Origin: Saccharicrinis sp050589685
GTDB lineage: Bacteria > Bacteroidota > Bacteroidia > Bacteroidales > Marinilabiliaceae
Direction of reading: 5' to 3'
NCBI RefSeq assembly: GCF_050589685.1
Contig: NZ_JBNGOS010000021.1
Location: 1-64,000, forward strand
DNA length: 64,000 nucleotides
The notes beneath the pieces are model-generated. The model did not search any database and was not told where the DNA came from. It saw nothing but the letters and a program-made list of their open reading frames with translations. This document shows, piece after piece, positions 42,120 through 51,283 of the stretch (positions are counted from its first letter, which is position 1; the number at the start of each line of letters is the position of its first letter). A program made the position numbers and the translations under genes.

Positions 42120-44690
42120 TTACGCTGAATTCCTGCTGGCATTGATATTACCGAACATGGCACGTATGACCATTTTTTCATATACCTCAACCGGAACGTT
42201 TCCGTTTCCCGCCTTGGCATCCTGAATTTTCATCAAGGCATATTGCTGAATCAACAACAAGGGCAACACAACTCGCTCCCTTAGCCTAATGCTCATTTTG
42301 CTTCGTGGATTATCGGTAAGAAGCTCAGGTAAACCGGAAACTTTCAACAACATTTCCTTAGTCAGCTCATACTCTTTATACAACATCTTCCAGAACTCGC
42401 CAAAACGCTCATTCTTTTCGAGATAACGGGTCAGTTCAAAGTTGGTTTTGCTCATACTCTGCATACTATTGGACAGCAAAGTCTTAAAAAAGATAGAATC
42501 ATTATATAAATCTATACAGGCCTGCAGGTTTCCTTTTTCTTCTTGTTCCTTTAAGGCAGTGCCCAAACCAAAAAATCCGGGAACGTTTTGTTTTAGCTGG
42601 CTCCAGGCACCTACAAAAGGAATGGCTCGTAAATCTTCGAAATTGATTTTATCCCCGCCTCCTCGCTTGCTCGGTCGACTTCCAATATTGGCTTTGCCAT
42701 AATATTTTAAAGTACTAATTTCTTCCAAATAAGGAACAAACAAAGGATGCTCTTTTAACGACAAGTACTTTTGATAACTGCTTTCCGCCATTTCTTCAAT
42801 AAAATCGTGTTGCGTTTCCTGCAATTGGTTTTGTGGCTTGCTAAACAACTTATTGGACAGGCCTGCCGACAACAGGTATCCCATATTATGAACAGCAGCT
42901 TCTTCTATACCATAGTGCGAACTAATGGTTTGTCCTTGCACAGTCATCTGAATCTGACGGCTATCGATATTTTTACCCATGGCAGCATAAAAACGGTGTG
43001 CGTTTCCACCCCCTCGTGCCGGTGGTCCTCCACGGCCATCAAAGAATACCACTTCCACATCGCTCTCGCGCGATTTGAGCGTGATGTTTTCCTTCGCCGA
43101 AAAAATAGCCCAGTTGGCCATTAAGTAACCACCGTCCTTGGTTCCATCCGAAAAACCAAGCATCACGGTTTGTCGGTCTGCCCTGTTTTTAAGATGTTTC
43201 CGGTAAGTCGGGTTCGAATATAATGTTCGCATGGCCTCACCTGCCAATTTAAGGTCGTCGATGGTTTCAAACAACGGCACTATATCCACCGTAAGCTCAT
43301 CATATCCCCAACCACAAATCCTAAACATGGCCAACACCCTGGCCACATCAATGGGGCCACGGCAATTGCTGATAATGTAACGGTGTGCACCCCGCTCCCC
43401 ATTCATTCGCTGAATATCTTTGATAACCCCAAAGGAAGCGACGGTATCCTTCACAACATCATCTTCAAAAATATTCGCATCGGCTGCGCCTCTGGCATTC
43501 ATCAACAACTGCATCTGCTCCTTCTCTTCCATGTCAAAAATATTCGCCGGAAGAATTTCGGGATACGCCTTTATTACTTCCTTTAATGCCTTTGCAATCA
43601 CCCTGCTATCCTGACGGATATCGATTGATGCCAGGTAGAATCCGAATAGCTGAACCTTACGTTTCAACGACTGCAATTTCTCAACAAACAAGCCCTGGTG
43701 CTCATCAATAATCAAAGTCTCTATATCGTCGATGCGTGCTAAAAACTCTTTTAAATCAACATTTGATTTTCCCGAAGCATTTCCAAGCTCAGCTTTCAGC
43801 AATGCCTCCAACTCCACCACCTTATCATGAACACCTGCAAAGGTGATTCTGCGCTTTAACACTCTAACGTCTCTATAGTAACAATTGGTTACTGTATTCC
43901 GAAGCCGGGCCGCCACCTCTTTGGTTGTATCTACCGTTACAAATGGGTTTCCATCGCGGTCGCCCCCGGGCCAAAAGCCCAGTGAGATAAACTGGTTGTT
44001 TTGCTCCAAGGCATCTTTGTAATCCTCTGCAGTCTTATCCAGCAGTTGACCGATAGCGGGATAAAAAGTGTCGCGCAAATAAAAAGTAAGGCGGTTGGCC
44101 TCATCTAATGGTGTAGGCTTAATTTTTTGGAAGAACGGGGTTTTGCCTAATTGCTGCAGCAGGTCTCTAACCCGGGCTACCTCCCCGTTTTTGATGGCCA
44201 TCATTAAATCGGTAATTATCGCCAATACAGGCCCGGGATAAAACTGGGTTGGGTGAGCTGTGAGTACTACGCGCACGCCAAACTCTTTTACCGCTTCGGC
44301 CATTTTATCTTTCAGGTTGGCCTTTTGCACCCTGTCGCTCATCGAAGCATACGAGTTCTCTCCTTTTACACGGTGTATTTTATTATAGGCAGCATCTTCC
44401 AAGGCGTCGATCAGCACTATCTGACGTTCGATATACTGAATCACTTTAAACAGAAAATCGTTCTGATCTTCGGGCGAGAGTTCCGATTTATGGTTCTTAA
44501 AAAACTTTTGAAGAATGGTAATCGGATCCTTACCGTTTTCCAGGCCGGTGTTACAAGCCTCGTATAACAAAGGAATCAGGTTACCTGCCTTTTCTACCGC
44601 TTCGAGCTGCAACGATAAAAACAGACTGTTGTACAATTGGTATTTTAGTTCAATCTCCTCCTGGTATGATTTTACAATTTGACTATCCAT
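42120..44690 (-). CDS. ppc: Phosphoenolpyruvate carboxylase
   Basis: 856 residues, somewhat short for the family (880-960) but with all key blocks: VLTAHPTQFYPGPV (catalytic His), GFWPGGDRDGNPFVT, LGFSDGTKDGGYLMANWAIF and VVFFDGRGGPPARGGG (mobile GRGG loop), and the C-terminal IRAMFGNINASRNSA in place of the usual GMRNTG end. It carboxylates PEP to oxaloacetate, feeding the TCA cycle and, with the fumarate reductase above, a possible succinate branch. It is transcribed alone. Confidence 0.93.
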   Translation of the reverse strand: MDSQIVKSYQEEIELKYQLYNSLFLSLQLEAVEKAGNLIPLLYEACNTGLENGKDPITILQKFFKNHKSELSPEDQNDFLFKVIQYIERQIVLIDALEDAAYNKIHRVKGENSYASMSDRVQKANLKDKMAEAVKEFGVRVVLTAHPTQFYPGPVLAIITDLMMAIKNGEVARVRDLLQQLGKTPFFQKIKPTPLDEANRLTFYLRDTFYPAIGQLLDKTAEDYKDALEQNNQFISLGFWPGGDRDGNPFVTVDTTKEVAARLRNTVTNCYYRDVRVLKRRITFAGVHDKVVELEALLKAELGNASGKSNVDLKEFLARIDDIETLIIDEHQGLFVEKLQSLKRKVQLFGFYLASIDIRQDSRVIAKALKEVIKAYPEILPANIFDMEEKEQMQLLMNARGAADANIFEDDVVKDTVASFGVIKDIQRMNGERGAHRYIISNCRGPIDVARVLAMFRICGWGYDELTVDIVPLFETIDDLKLAGEAMRTLYSNPTYRKHLKNRADRQTVMLGFSDGTKDGGYLMANWAIFSAKENITLKSRESDVEVVFFDGRGGPPARGGGNAHRFYAAMGKNIDSRQIQMTVQGQTISSHYGIEEAAVHNMGYLLSAGLSNKLFSKPQNQLQETQHDFIEEMAESSYQKYLSLKEHPLFVPYLEEISTLKYYGKANIGSRPSKRGGGDKINFEDLRAIPFVGAWSQLKQNVPGFFGLGTALKEQEEKGNLQACIDLYNDSIFFKTLLSNSMQSMSKTNFELTRYLEKNERFGEFWKMLYKEYELTKEMLLKVSGLPELLTDNPRSKMSIRLRERVVLPLLLIQQYALMKIQDAKAGNGNVPVEVYEKMVIRAMFGNINASRNSA

Positions 44691-44996
44691 GGTGTTTTTC
44701 TATTATAGACTTTTACAATTTAGATAAGTGAATCAATGCCCTGTACTTTAACCCCAATTATTAACCAATAAATACTGCTTTCAGCAGCAGCTAGGAGGCA
44801 CATCCCCTTTTGACAACCCCCAATTGGGTTTCTCTAATTCGGGTTAATTTATATTTTGGGAAATATATGAATTATGCAGGTTAAGATACAAATTAAAACA
44901 ACTAAATTCCGAATCTGTTCTCTGCTAAGAGAAAATATATATGACAAAGGGCACTATTAAAAGCGCCCTTCGATCATTTTTTTTGCAATCTATTTA
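44691..44996. other. Intergenic region between glnS and ppc
   Basis: 306 bp. Just after glnS the minus strand carries an AAGGGCGC...GTGCCCTT hairpin (44947-44970, one G-U pair), a likely transcript end although no good T-run follows. The rest must contain the ppc promoter, but no clear box was found. Confidence 0.5.
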
Positions 44997-46706
44997 TTAC
45001 TTTTTCTTTGTCCAGCTATCTTTCAAGGCAACAGTGCGGTTAAAGATTAGTTTGTTGTCGGTTGTATCTTTATCAACACAGAAATAACCTACACGCTGAA
45101 ATTGGAACTTATCCAATGCCTTCGCATCTTTTAGCGATGGTTCCACCTTAGCTACAACCACTTTTAGCGATTCAGGGTTGATATAATCAAGATGATCTTT
45201 ATCCTTTTGAGCCGCCGGTGCTTCGTGATTGTACAATCTATCGTACATTCTTACCTCTGCGTCCAGTGCATTATTGGCTTCTACCCAATGCAGTATTCCC
45301 TTTATTTTACGCGTTACCGTTGTGGCACCACTTTTGGTTTCCGGATCGTACGTACAGTATATCTCCTCAATTTCCCCGGCCTCATTCTTTTTATAATCCG
45401 TACAAGTTACCGCATAAGCTCCTTTCAGACGGACCTCGCGTCCGGGCCCCAATCGGAAAAATTTCTTAGGAGGTTCTTCCATAAAGTCATTTCGTTCGAT
45501 ATATACCTCCCGGGCAAATGGCATTTGACGGCTACCCATTGCCTCATCCTCAGGGTTATTGATGACCTCAACCATCTCCTGTTGTTCTTCGGGATAATTG
45601 GTGATGATTAATTTAATGGGATCCACAACAGCGTTTACGCGAGCCACACGTTTGTTCAAATCATCACGGACACAACTCTCAAGCAATGCCACATCGATCA
45701 CACCATCTCGCCTGGCCACTCCCACCCTATCTGCAAAGGCACGGATAGACTCCGGCGTATATCCTCTCCTGCGCAATGCCGAAACGGTGGGCATACGCGG
45801 ATCGTCCCATCCCGAAACGATACCTTTTTGCACTAGCTCTAATAATTTTCGCTTGCTCATTACGGTATAATTCAGGTTCAAACGTGCAAATTCAATCTGT
45901 CGCGGACGAACGTTCTTTTGCACTTTAGTATCCACAGCCATTATCTGATCTAAGAACCAATCATATAACGGACGGTGTACTTCAAATTCCAGCGTACAAA
46001 TGGAGTGCGTAACCCCTTCAATAAAATCTTCCTGCCCATGCGCAAAGTCGTACATGGGGTAAATACACCATTTGTCGCCTGTACGGTGATGCGATTGGTG
46101 AATAATACGATACATCAAGGGGTCGCGCATATGCATATTGGGCGAAGCCATATCGATTTTTGCCCGCAGTACTTTTTCGCCCGCTGCAAATTCGCCCTTC
46201 TTCATTCTCTCGAACAGATCCAGGTTTTCTTCTGCCGAGCGGTTTCTAAATGGACTTTCTGTTCCCGGCTCGGTTGGCGTCCCTTTTTGCTTAGCAATCT
46301 CCTCGGCACTTTGATCATCGACATATGCCTTGCCATTTTTAATGAGCTTGACGGCCCATTCGTATAATTGCCCAAAATAATCGGAGGCATATTTCACATC
46401 ACCTTCCCAATCAAAACCCAACCACTTAACATCTTCCTGAATACTGTCGACATACTCCACATCTTCCTTCACAGGATTGGTATCATCGAAACGCAGGTTA
46501 CAACCGCCACCATACTTTTGGGCCAGGCTAAAATTTAAACAGATGGATTTGGCATGACCAATATGTAAGTAACCGTTTGGTTCCGGAGGGAAACGTGTTA
46601 AGACAGCTCCCCCGTTTTTATTTTCGGCTAAATCTCTGTCAATCTCCAGATGGATAAAATTTGATTTTACTTCCTCTGCAGTATTTTCTTTATTGTTTTT
46701 GTTCAT
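44997..46706 (-). CDS. glnS: Glutaminyl-tRNA synthetase
   Basis: 569 residues. Class I signatures are PPEPNGYLHIGHAKSICLNF (HIGH) and VMSKRKL (KMSKS equivalent), with the GlnRS-specific LRFDDTNPVKED and HRTGDKWCIYPMYDFAHG blocks between. The C-terminal half is the two-barrel anticodon-binding domain. It charges tRNA-Gln directly. Single-gene transcript with a candidate -7 box TATTTTTG at 46813-46806 on the minus strand. Confidence 0.96.
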   Translation of the reverse strand: MNKNNKENTAEEVKSNFIHLEIDRDLAENKNGGAVLTRFPPEPNGYLHIGHAKSICLNFSLAQKYGGGCNLRFDDTNPVKEDVEYVDSIQEDVKWLGFDWEGDVKYASDYFGQLYEWAVKLIKNGKAYVDDQSAEEIAKQKGTPTEPGTESPFRNRSAEENLDLFERMKKGEFAAGEKVLRAKIDMASPNMHMRDPLMYRIIHQSHHRTGDKWCIYPMYDFAHGQEDFIEGVTHSICTLEFEVHRPLYDWFLDQIMAVDTKVQKNVRPRQIEFARLNLNYTVMSKRKLLELVQKGIVSGWDDPRMPTVSALRRRGYTPESIRAFADRVGVARRDGVIDVALLESCVRDDLNKRVARVNAVVDPIKLIITNYPEEQQEMVEVINNPEDEAMGSRQMPFAREVYIERNDFMEEPPKKFFRLGPGREVRLKGAYAVTCTDYKKNEAGEIEEIYCTYDPETKSGATTVTRKIKGILHWVEANNALDAEVRMYDRLYNHEAPAAQKDKDHLDYINPESLKVVVAKVEPSLKDAKALDKFQFQRVGYFCVDKDTTDNKLIFNRTVALKDSWTKKK

Positions 46707-46935
46707 AGGTGCTTTCTAAACAATTAGATCGTACATAAGAGACACCTACTTTCCGAACTTGATTCGGGAGATAATACCTCTACGTACATTTCGATTTGAA
46801 ACCCACAAAAATAAAGGTTTTGTGTTAACCGAACCACTTTTTCAGTTCTAATCTGAACATTTAAACAAAAACTTTTTCCTTTTGTCTTATTTCTTTTGTC
46901 TAAACCTTAAATTTACGCACTTTAATTATACAAAT

Positions 46936-47292
46936 ATGCAAAAAGGAATTATTGAGCTGGAAGAAATGGAGTTTTATGCCTACCATGGTTGCTTTAAAGA
47001 GGAGCAAGTGGTGGGAAATAGATTTATGGTCAGCATTGCCATTCAGGTGGATGTGGAAAAACCCAGCCAATCAGACAATATTAATGATGCCTTAAATTAT
47101 GTAAGCGTTTATGAACTTACCCGGCAGGAGATTCAACAGAACGCTCACCTAGTTGAACATTTGACGGAACGAATTCTGCATGCCATCCACCAGAAATTTA
47201 ACTACGTGGATTGGGTAAAAGTTAAGGTATCAAAAATGAATCCCCCTATGGGTGGACAAATGAAGGCCGTAAGCGTGACGATGAAACGGTAA
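46936..47292 (+). CDS. folB: Dihydroneopterin aldolase
   Basis: 118 residues from the ATG at 46936; an upstream alternative start would add 18 residues in the untranslated leader. Family motifs: MEFYAYHGCFKEEQVVGNRF with the YxYHG substrate loop, LVEHLTERI with the catalytic Glu, and KVKVSKMNPPMGGQMKAVSVT with the active-site Lys. It cleaves dihydroneopterin to hydroxymethyl-dihydropterin and glycolaldehyde in folate synthesis. Confidence 0.93.
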   Translation: MQKGIIELEEMEFYAYHGCFKEEQVVGNRFMVSIAIQVDVEKPSQSDNINDALNYVSVYELTRQEIQQNAHLVEHLTERILHAIHQKFNYVDWVKVKVSKMNPPMGGQMKAVSVTMKR

Positions 47293-47531
47293 ATTAGTCA
47301 GCAGTTATCGGTCAATATCCATCTTACAAATGGCGAATGACTTCCCGTCGTAATAAAACGGTAGGGATCGGGATTTTGCTTTGTGCAAAACAACCCATGA
47401 CCCGTAATTGATAAATAAATTTACTAATCGGGCAAGGCTTACATCTCTCACGATTAAAAAATCACATTTAATGCCTATTTTTTTTTGCGAGTGAGAGAAT
47501 TATTTGCTTATTTTGCATCCCGAAACAGAAA

Positions 47532-47603
47532 GGTTCCTTGGCCGAGTGGCTTAGGCACTGGTCTGCAAAACCAGGTACGGCGGTTCGAATCCGCCAGGAA
47601 CCT
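47532..47603 (+). tRNA. tRNA-Cys (GCA)
   Basis: Acceptor GGTTCCT pairs with AGGAACC, with discriminator T; D arm GCC/GGC; anticodon stem CTGGT/ACCAG with loop CTGCAAA (anticodon GCA); T arm GGCGG-TTCGAAT-CCGCC. No CCA is encoded. A strong hairpin follows at 47619-47664. Confidence 0.97.
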
Positions 47604-47618
47604 CTCAGAACAAAACTC

Positions 47619-47664
47619 AAGCGAGTGATTTTTAAGACCTTAAGAATCATTCGCTTTTCTTTTT
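47619..47664. terminator. Bidirectional terminator between tRNA-Cys and the antiporter remnant
   Basis: AAGCGAGTGATT (47619-47630) pairs with AATCATTCGCTT (47645-47656, one G-U), and an inner TTAAG/CTTAA extends the stem. TTTTCTTTTT follows on the plus strand. It overlaps the stop of the antiporter remnant. Confidence 0.85.
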
Positions 47665-48111
47665 AATCTCCCCGGCTTTTCTCAACGAATATTTGGTCAT
47701 AACAGGACCCAGTAGTTCATTAATTATCGTTGTCCCCATACCTATACCCAACAGCAGTTCGGCTATATCCCCAAAAGCCTCCATCTTATAAACATTGAGC
47801 ACCAAACCAATGACTATACCGGCCTGAGGAATTAAACCTCCGTCCATATGTTTTACAATCGAGCTATCAGCCTTTGCTATTTTTGCCCCCCAATAAGCGC
47901 CCAGGTATTTACCTGCAATCCTGAATAACACAAACAATATAATGAACGGAAGGGCCTGTGGTATTGTAGATACATTCAAATGCAGTCCGCTGAGCAGAAA
48001 AAAGAACAGGAACGCCAGATCTTCCGTATATCGTTCTATAATCTTAAATATCTTCCTATGGTAAGCAACAAACCCAGCTCTAACAATATATTCATTTGCA
48101 CAAGTGACTAA
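47647..48111 (-). pseudogene. C-terminal remnant of a cation/proton antiporter
   Basis: Read on the minus strand, the frame open from about 48111 encodes EYIVRAGFVAYHRK, then ERYTEDLAFLFFFLLSGLHL, RIAGKYLGAYWGAKI and GGLIPQAGIVIGLVLN, which is the last third of a CPA-type antiporter with its conserved membrane helices. A stop (TAG) lies at the upstream edge, and no N-terminal two-thirds exists upstream to 48447. The best in-frame start (a TTG at 47979) would begin mid-domain. It looks like a truncated gene left beside tRNA-Cys; a functional small protein is unlikely. Confidence 0.7.
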
Positions 48112-48278
48112 CTATTGCACAGTTCCTCTTATACAAATTATGGAATTTAGTTAAATCTATATCCATATTTTAATTTATTTTTTTTCAATACCCTCTGGCA
48201 AAGCAACATGCAACCATCCATAAAATACGTTTGGAAGTTTTAACACATTTGTTAAATAAGTATTAAATCAAAATTATT

Positions 48279-48310
48279 TTTGTATTTTATCCGCTATTAC
48301 AATATATTTG
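48279..48310 (+). promoter_or_regulatory. Promoter of the YwbE-like gene
   Basis: TTTG at 48279-48282, 20 nt, then TATATTTG at 48303-48310: a strong Bacteroidetes-type promoter. The leader to the ATG at 48448 is about 130 nt. The upstream part of the gap (48112-48278) is AT-rich with nothing else visible. Confidence 0.7.
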
Positions 48311-48447
48311 TAGCCCATTTTCGTAAAAAAAGAGGTTAACCAAAAGATTACTGACGAAATTTGAGTATTATTTTCAGCCACATCAAAACCCTATCTTGAT
48401 CATCTAATATTTTAACACGGAACGATGTATTATATAAGTGATAAGTA

Positions 48448-48642
48448 ATGGACGGAAGAGAAAGAAAACACATTAAAAAGGGAACAAAAGTTGCAATTTT
48501 GCAAAAACAAGACGAACGTTCGGGGCATTTAACGCATGGCGTAGTTCAGGATGTTGTTGACGAAGTTTCATTTCACCTGAAAGGTATCGAGTGCAAACTA
48601 AAAAGCGGTCAGGTTGGAAGAGTAAAATTGATAAAGCTTTAA
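48448..48642 (+). CDS. YwbE family protein
   Basis: 64 residues, typical of the family. The pattern RKHIKKGTKVAILQKQDERSGHLTHGVVQDVV...GIECKLKSGQVGRVKLI matches YwbE/DUF2196 (GxxVxIVxKxDQxTGxLTxGxVxxIL, GxxVRLxxGxxGRV). It is a small SH3-like beta barrel, likely nucleic-acid binding or ribosome-associated, but not functionally defined. It has its own promoter and a strong terminator. Confidence 0.88.
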   Translation: MDGRERKHIKKGTKVAILQKQDERSGHLTHGVVQDVVDEVSFHLKGIECKLKSGQVGRVKLIKL

Positions 48643-48665
48643 GGTTCTTTTATTGTAAGAGATTG

Positions 48666-48702
48666 AACTCCCGATTTTCATTTGAAAGTCGGGAGTTTTT
48701 TG
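48666..48702. terminator. Terminator after the YwbE-like gene
   Basis: ACTCCCGATTTT pairs with AAAGTCGGGAGT (one G-U) around a short loop and is followed by TTTTTT. It lies between convergent genes. Confidence 0.9.
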
Positions 48703-48703
48703 T

Positions 48704-49141
48704 TTATTCGCACTGTGTATTTGTTGCTTTTTGCGGGCAGTCATTTAAGTTTTCGTTGAGCAAAGTGAGCATCTTGGGATTTGATGCAGGGTTTAACCCA
48801 ATCCTTTCCTCCAGGTAAGCTTTATCAAAACCAACAATTTTATCCTCATCTATCACTAACAAGGGTCGACGAATTAATAAATGATCGTGCAACATCAGCT
48901 CAATGGCCTCTTCTGCATTATACATCTCCGGTTTAACCTCACCTGTTTGAACCGATGGCGCATTTTTATTAAACCAGTCTTTAACAGGTAAACCGTCAAA
49001 AAAACTTAGCAACTCTAATTTAGTCCAATCATGATGAACTATATGAACGGGGTTAACCGCATGTCCGGCCAATTCCAGAATTTCCTTTTGTTTGGTATTG
49101 TTGATACAACCTGTTTTTTCGTAGAATGTTATTGATGCCAT
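48704..49141 (-). CDS. ArsC/Spx-fold protein, nitrogenase-associated-like subgroup
   Basis: 145 residues with the thioredoxin-like ArsC fold. FYEKTGCINNTKQKEIL carries the single active-region cysteine (residue 12), as in the NifO/nitrogenase-associated and ArsC-like family, and LIRRPLLVIDEDKIVGFD provides the cis-Pro strand. WFNKNAPSV is the family's middle helix. Arsenate reductase activity is unproven: there is no ars operon nearby. A redox or regulatory role is equally possible. The C-terminal CPQKATNTQCE adds two cysteines. Confidence 0.82.
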   Translation of the reverse strand: MASITFYEKTGCINNTKQKEILELAGHAVNPVHIVHHDWTKLELLSFFDGLPVKDWFNKNAPSVQTGEVKPEMYNAEEAIELMLHDHLLIRRPLLVIDEDKIVGFDKAYLEERIGLNPASNPKMLTLLNENLNDCPQKATNTQCE

Positions 49142-49574
49142 TTGATTTAAAATTTCGTTTCTCTTTTCATATCAAAAATAATTCCTAAAATACAATAGCC
49201 CTATAAATGTGATCGTTACAGAATTTTACACAGCCCAAAACATTACATTTCTGTATTTACAGACAGAAAAAACAGACTTACAAGTCATACTACCAACCAT
49301 AAAAACATCAAAAAAAACTTTTTGGGGGAGTTCGAATTTCAGAATATGGTCATGACTGTATTCTCACAGGATGGACAATAAACAAGTGATCGCTCAACAC
49401 CGTTTCCTTCACTTTTTCAATCATTGTGTTTGGTTTGTGTAATCGACCCAACCCGTTTCTCTATAAAACTCATTTGATATTTTCCGCGCCCGGGTTTACT
49501 TCCTATTGTAGTATGCTTGTTTTACGATCAAAAAAAACGTTGATTATGGAATTGAATTGACGTAACTTTATAGA
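49142..49574. other. Intergenic region upstream of the HTH regulator
   Basis: 433 bp. Its right end holds the promoter of the regulator. The rest is AT-rich with no gene, no RNA fold and no obvious repeat by eye. Confidence 0.4.
49540..49570 (+). promoter_or_regulatory. Promoter of the HTH regulator, apparently leaderless
   Basis: TTG at 49540-49542, 20 nt, then TAACTTTA at 49563-49570 (one mismatch to TAnnTTTG). The ATG at 49575 begins only 5 nt after the box, where transcription is expected to start. Confidence 0.5.
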
Positions 49575-50579
49575 ATGGGAGTTTTCAAGCATATACAGGA
49601 CGATTTTTTTGAAAAAATTAAAGATAAGCTAGAACCTAACCTATCTCTCGTCCATGAAATATCTGAAGCTCTCCAGATTAGTTACGACAGTTCCTACAGA
49701 AGACTTAGGGGGGAAAAACAAATAAGCTTAGAAGAAGCTATTATCCTTAGCAAACAATTCGACATTTCCCTGGATGCGTTATGTCAAATCGACAAAGACT
49801 ATGTTACGTTTAAATGCTACCATGTTGAGCCGGGGAAATTTTGCGGGAGCACATGGCTGGACATGATACTGTCGAACCTAAATCATTATAATAACTCAAA
49901 CCTACAAGAGTTAGTGTATGCAGCCAAAGATCCTCCAATATTTAATTATTTTCAATTTCCCGAAATCGCGGCGTTTAAATTCTTCTTCTGGGAAAAAACC
50001 TTATTCAAAGCGAGCGACCTTGAAGAAAAGAAATTTGACATACATAATCTCAATCCGGAAATCGTTGACAAATGCAAAAAAATAGCCGCCATTTCGCTAA
50101 AAATACCGACCACCGAAATATGGAACGAAGACACCTTTAAAATACTAATCAGGCAAGTTGAGCATTATTGGGTTTCCGGTTACTTCAGCTCGCCGGAAGA
50201 CTTAAAACTACTTTTCGAAAAAATAGAACAGTGGCTCAACCACAATCAAAAAGAAGCGGAATATGGTATGCGTTTTTTATCCGGCCACCCACCCAAAGGC
50301 ATTGAAGGGTCCTACAAACTTTATGAAAATGAAATTGTATTAAACGACAATTCAATCGTCATTAAAGAAAAGGATCGGAAAATAGCATTTTTAACATACA
50401 ATGTGCTTGGTTTGTTGGCTTCTACAAATAAAATCTTTTGCGATGAGATAACAGAACTCCATCAGGCCATCATGTCCAAATCCAATTTAATCAGTCAGGT
50501 TGGCGAAAAGGAAAGAAATAGATTTTTTAATAAGCTACACGAGGCGATCAATAAGTTTAAAACTTCCTATTCAATTTGA
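49575..50579 (+). CDS. Helix-turn-helix (XRE/BetR-like) regulator
   Basis: 334 residues. The first ~75 form an XRE-like HTH (NLSLVHEISEALQISYDSSYRRLRGEKQISLEEAIILSKQFDIS). The remainder is a long helical domain of a type frequent in Bacteroidetes regulators; no sensor motif is recognised. The CPBP protease gene starts 16 bp after its stop and a reductase follows, so it heads a three-gene transcript. It could control the locus, including the divergent operon with the palindromic operator at 54705, but that is inference. Confidence 0.75.
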   Translation: MGVFKHIQDDFFEKIKDKLEPNLSLVHEISEALQISYDSSYRRLRGEKQISLEEAIILSKQFDISLDALCQIDKDYVTFKCYHVEPGKFCGSTWLDMILSNLNHYNNSNLQELVYAAKDPPIFNYFQFPEIAAFKFFFWEKTLFKASDLEEKKFDIHNLNPEIVDKCKKIAAISLKIPTTEIWNEDTFKILIRQVEHYWVSGYFSSPEDLKLLFEKIEQWLNHNQKEAEYGMRFLSGHPPKGIEGSYKLYENEIVLNDNSIVIKEKDRKIAFLTYNVLGLLASTNKIFCDEITELHQAIMSKSNLISQVGEKERNRFFNKLHEAINKFKTSYSI

Positions 50580-50595
50580 ACCCAACACTTCTATC

Positions 50596-51273
50596 ATGAA
50601 TGTCTCAGCAGAATTATCCGCATTATATACCATCATCGTATCCATCCTATTGTTTTGCACCTACTTACTAGTCATGCACCTAACAAGGGGAAAAATTCAG
50701 AACCCCGTTCAACGCATCGTATCCCAGCGGCTGGGAGGTTTGTTATTATTGGGAGTTATACCTTTAGGGATAATATGGCCCACCAACGAACGGTTAATAC
50801 AACTCACATTTAAATCCCCTGACACTATTAATTTGCTTTTTACCATCCTCATCGCATTGCCCGTTATACTTCTGACCAACTACAAACTTTCTAAAAACAC
50901 AAGCCATCGTGAGCAATATCCAGAAATCAGGGTCGGGAACTGGAAAACAAGCCTATACATCATCAACTCCTTATCATGGGCAGCCTATTTACTGGGGTAT
51001 GAATTTTTATTTCGGGGCATCTTACTCCATTCTTGCATTGAAGCCTGGGGGACATTTGTTGCCATATTCATTAACACATTGCTTTATGCGCTGGCACACT
51101 TGCACAAAGGTAGGTTCGAAACCTTAGGCTCCATTCCCTTAGGGATTCTGTTTTGTGGGATATCCATATGGACGCACAGTTTTACAACCGTTTTTGTACT
51201 TCACTGTTTAATAGCGCTGTCCAACGATTTTTTTTGCATCAAAAGCAGTACCGACTTACTCCCGAACCATTAA
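50596..51273 (+). CDS. CPBP-family membrane protein, variant motif
   Basis: 225 residues from the ATG at 50596; earlier starts would lie inside the regulator gene. About seven hydrophobic helices. The first CPBP motif reads GYEFLFRG, with Tyr replacing the first Glu of EExxxR; the second is ALAHLHKGR and the third HCLIALSNDFF. Such variants exist among CPBP proteins, so activity is uncertain. Situated between the regulator and the reductase genes, 10 bp before the latter, in one operon. Confidence 0.78.
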   Translation: MNVSAELSALYTIIVSILLFCTYLLVMHLTRGKIQNPVQRIVSQRLGGLLLLGVIPLGIIWPTNERLIQLTFKSPDTINLLFTILIALPVILLTNYKLSKNTSHREQYPEIRVGNWKTSLYIINSLSWAAYLLGYEFLFRGILLHSCIEAWGTFVAIFINTLLYALAHLHKGRFETLGSIPLGILFCGISIWTHSFTTVFVLHCLIALSNDFFCIKSSTDLLPNH

Positions 51274-51283
51274 TATTACCAAA

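Noticed and set aside
47290..47530. A second RNA gene upstream of tRNA-Cys
   Set aside because: The stretch 47293-47530 has no foldable cloverleaf and only short, inconsistent inverted repeats.
47647..47979. Functional 110-residue membrane protein from the TTG at 47979
   Set aside because: The homologous frame continues upstream of 47979 to a stop at about 48111, so the TTG is an internal Leu codon and the unit is the tail of a lost antiporter.
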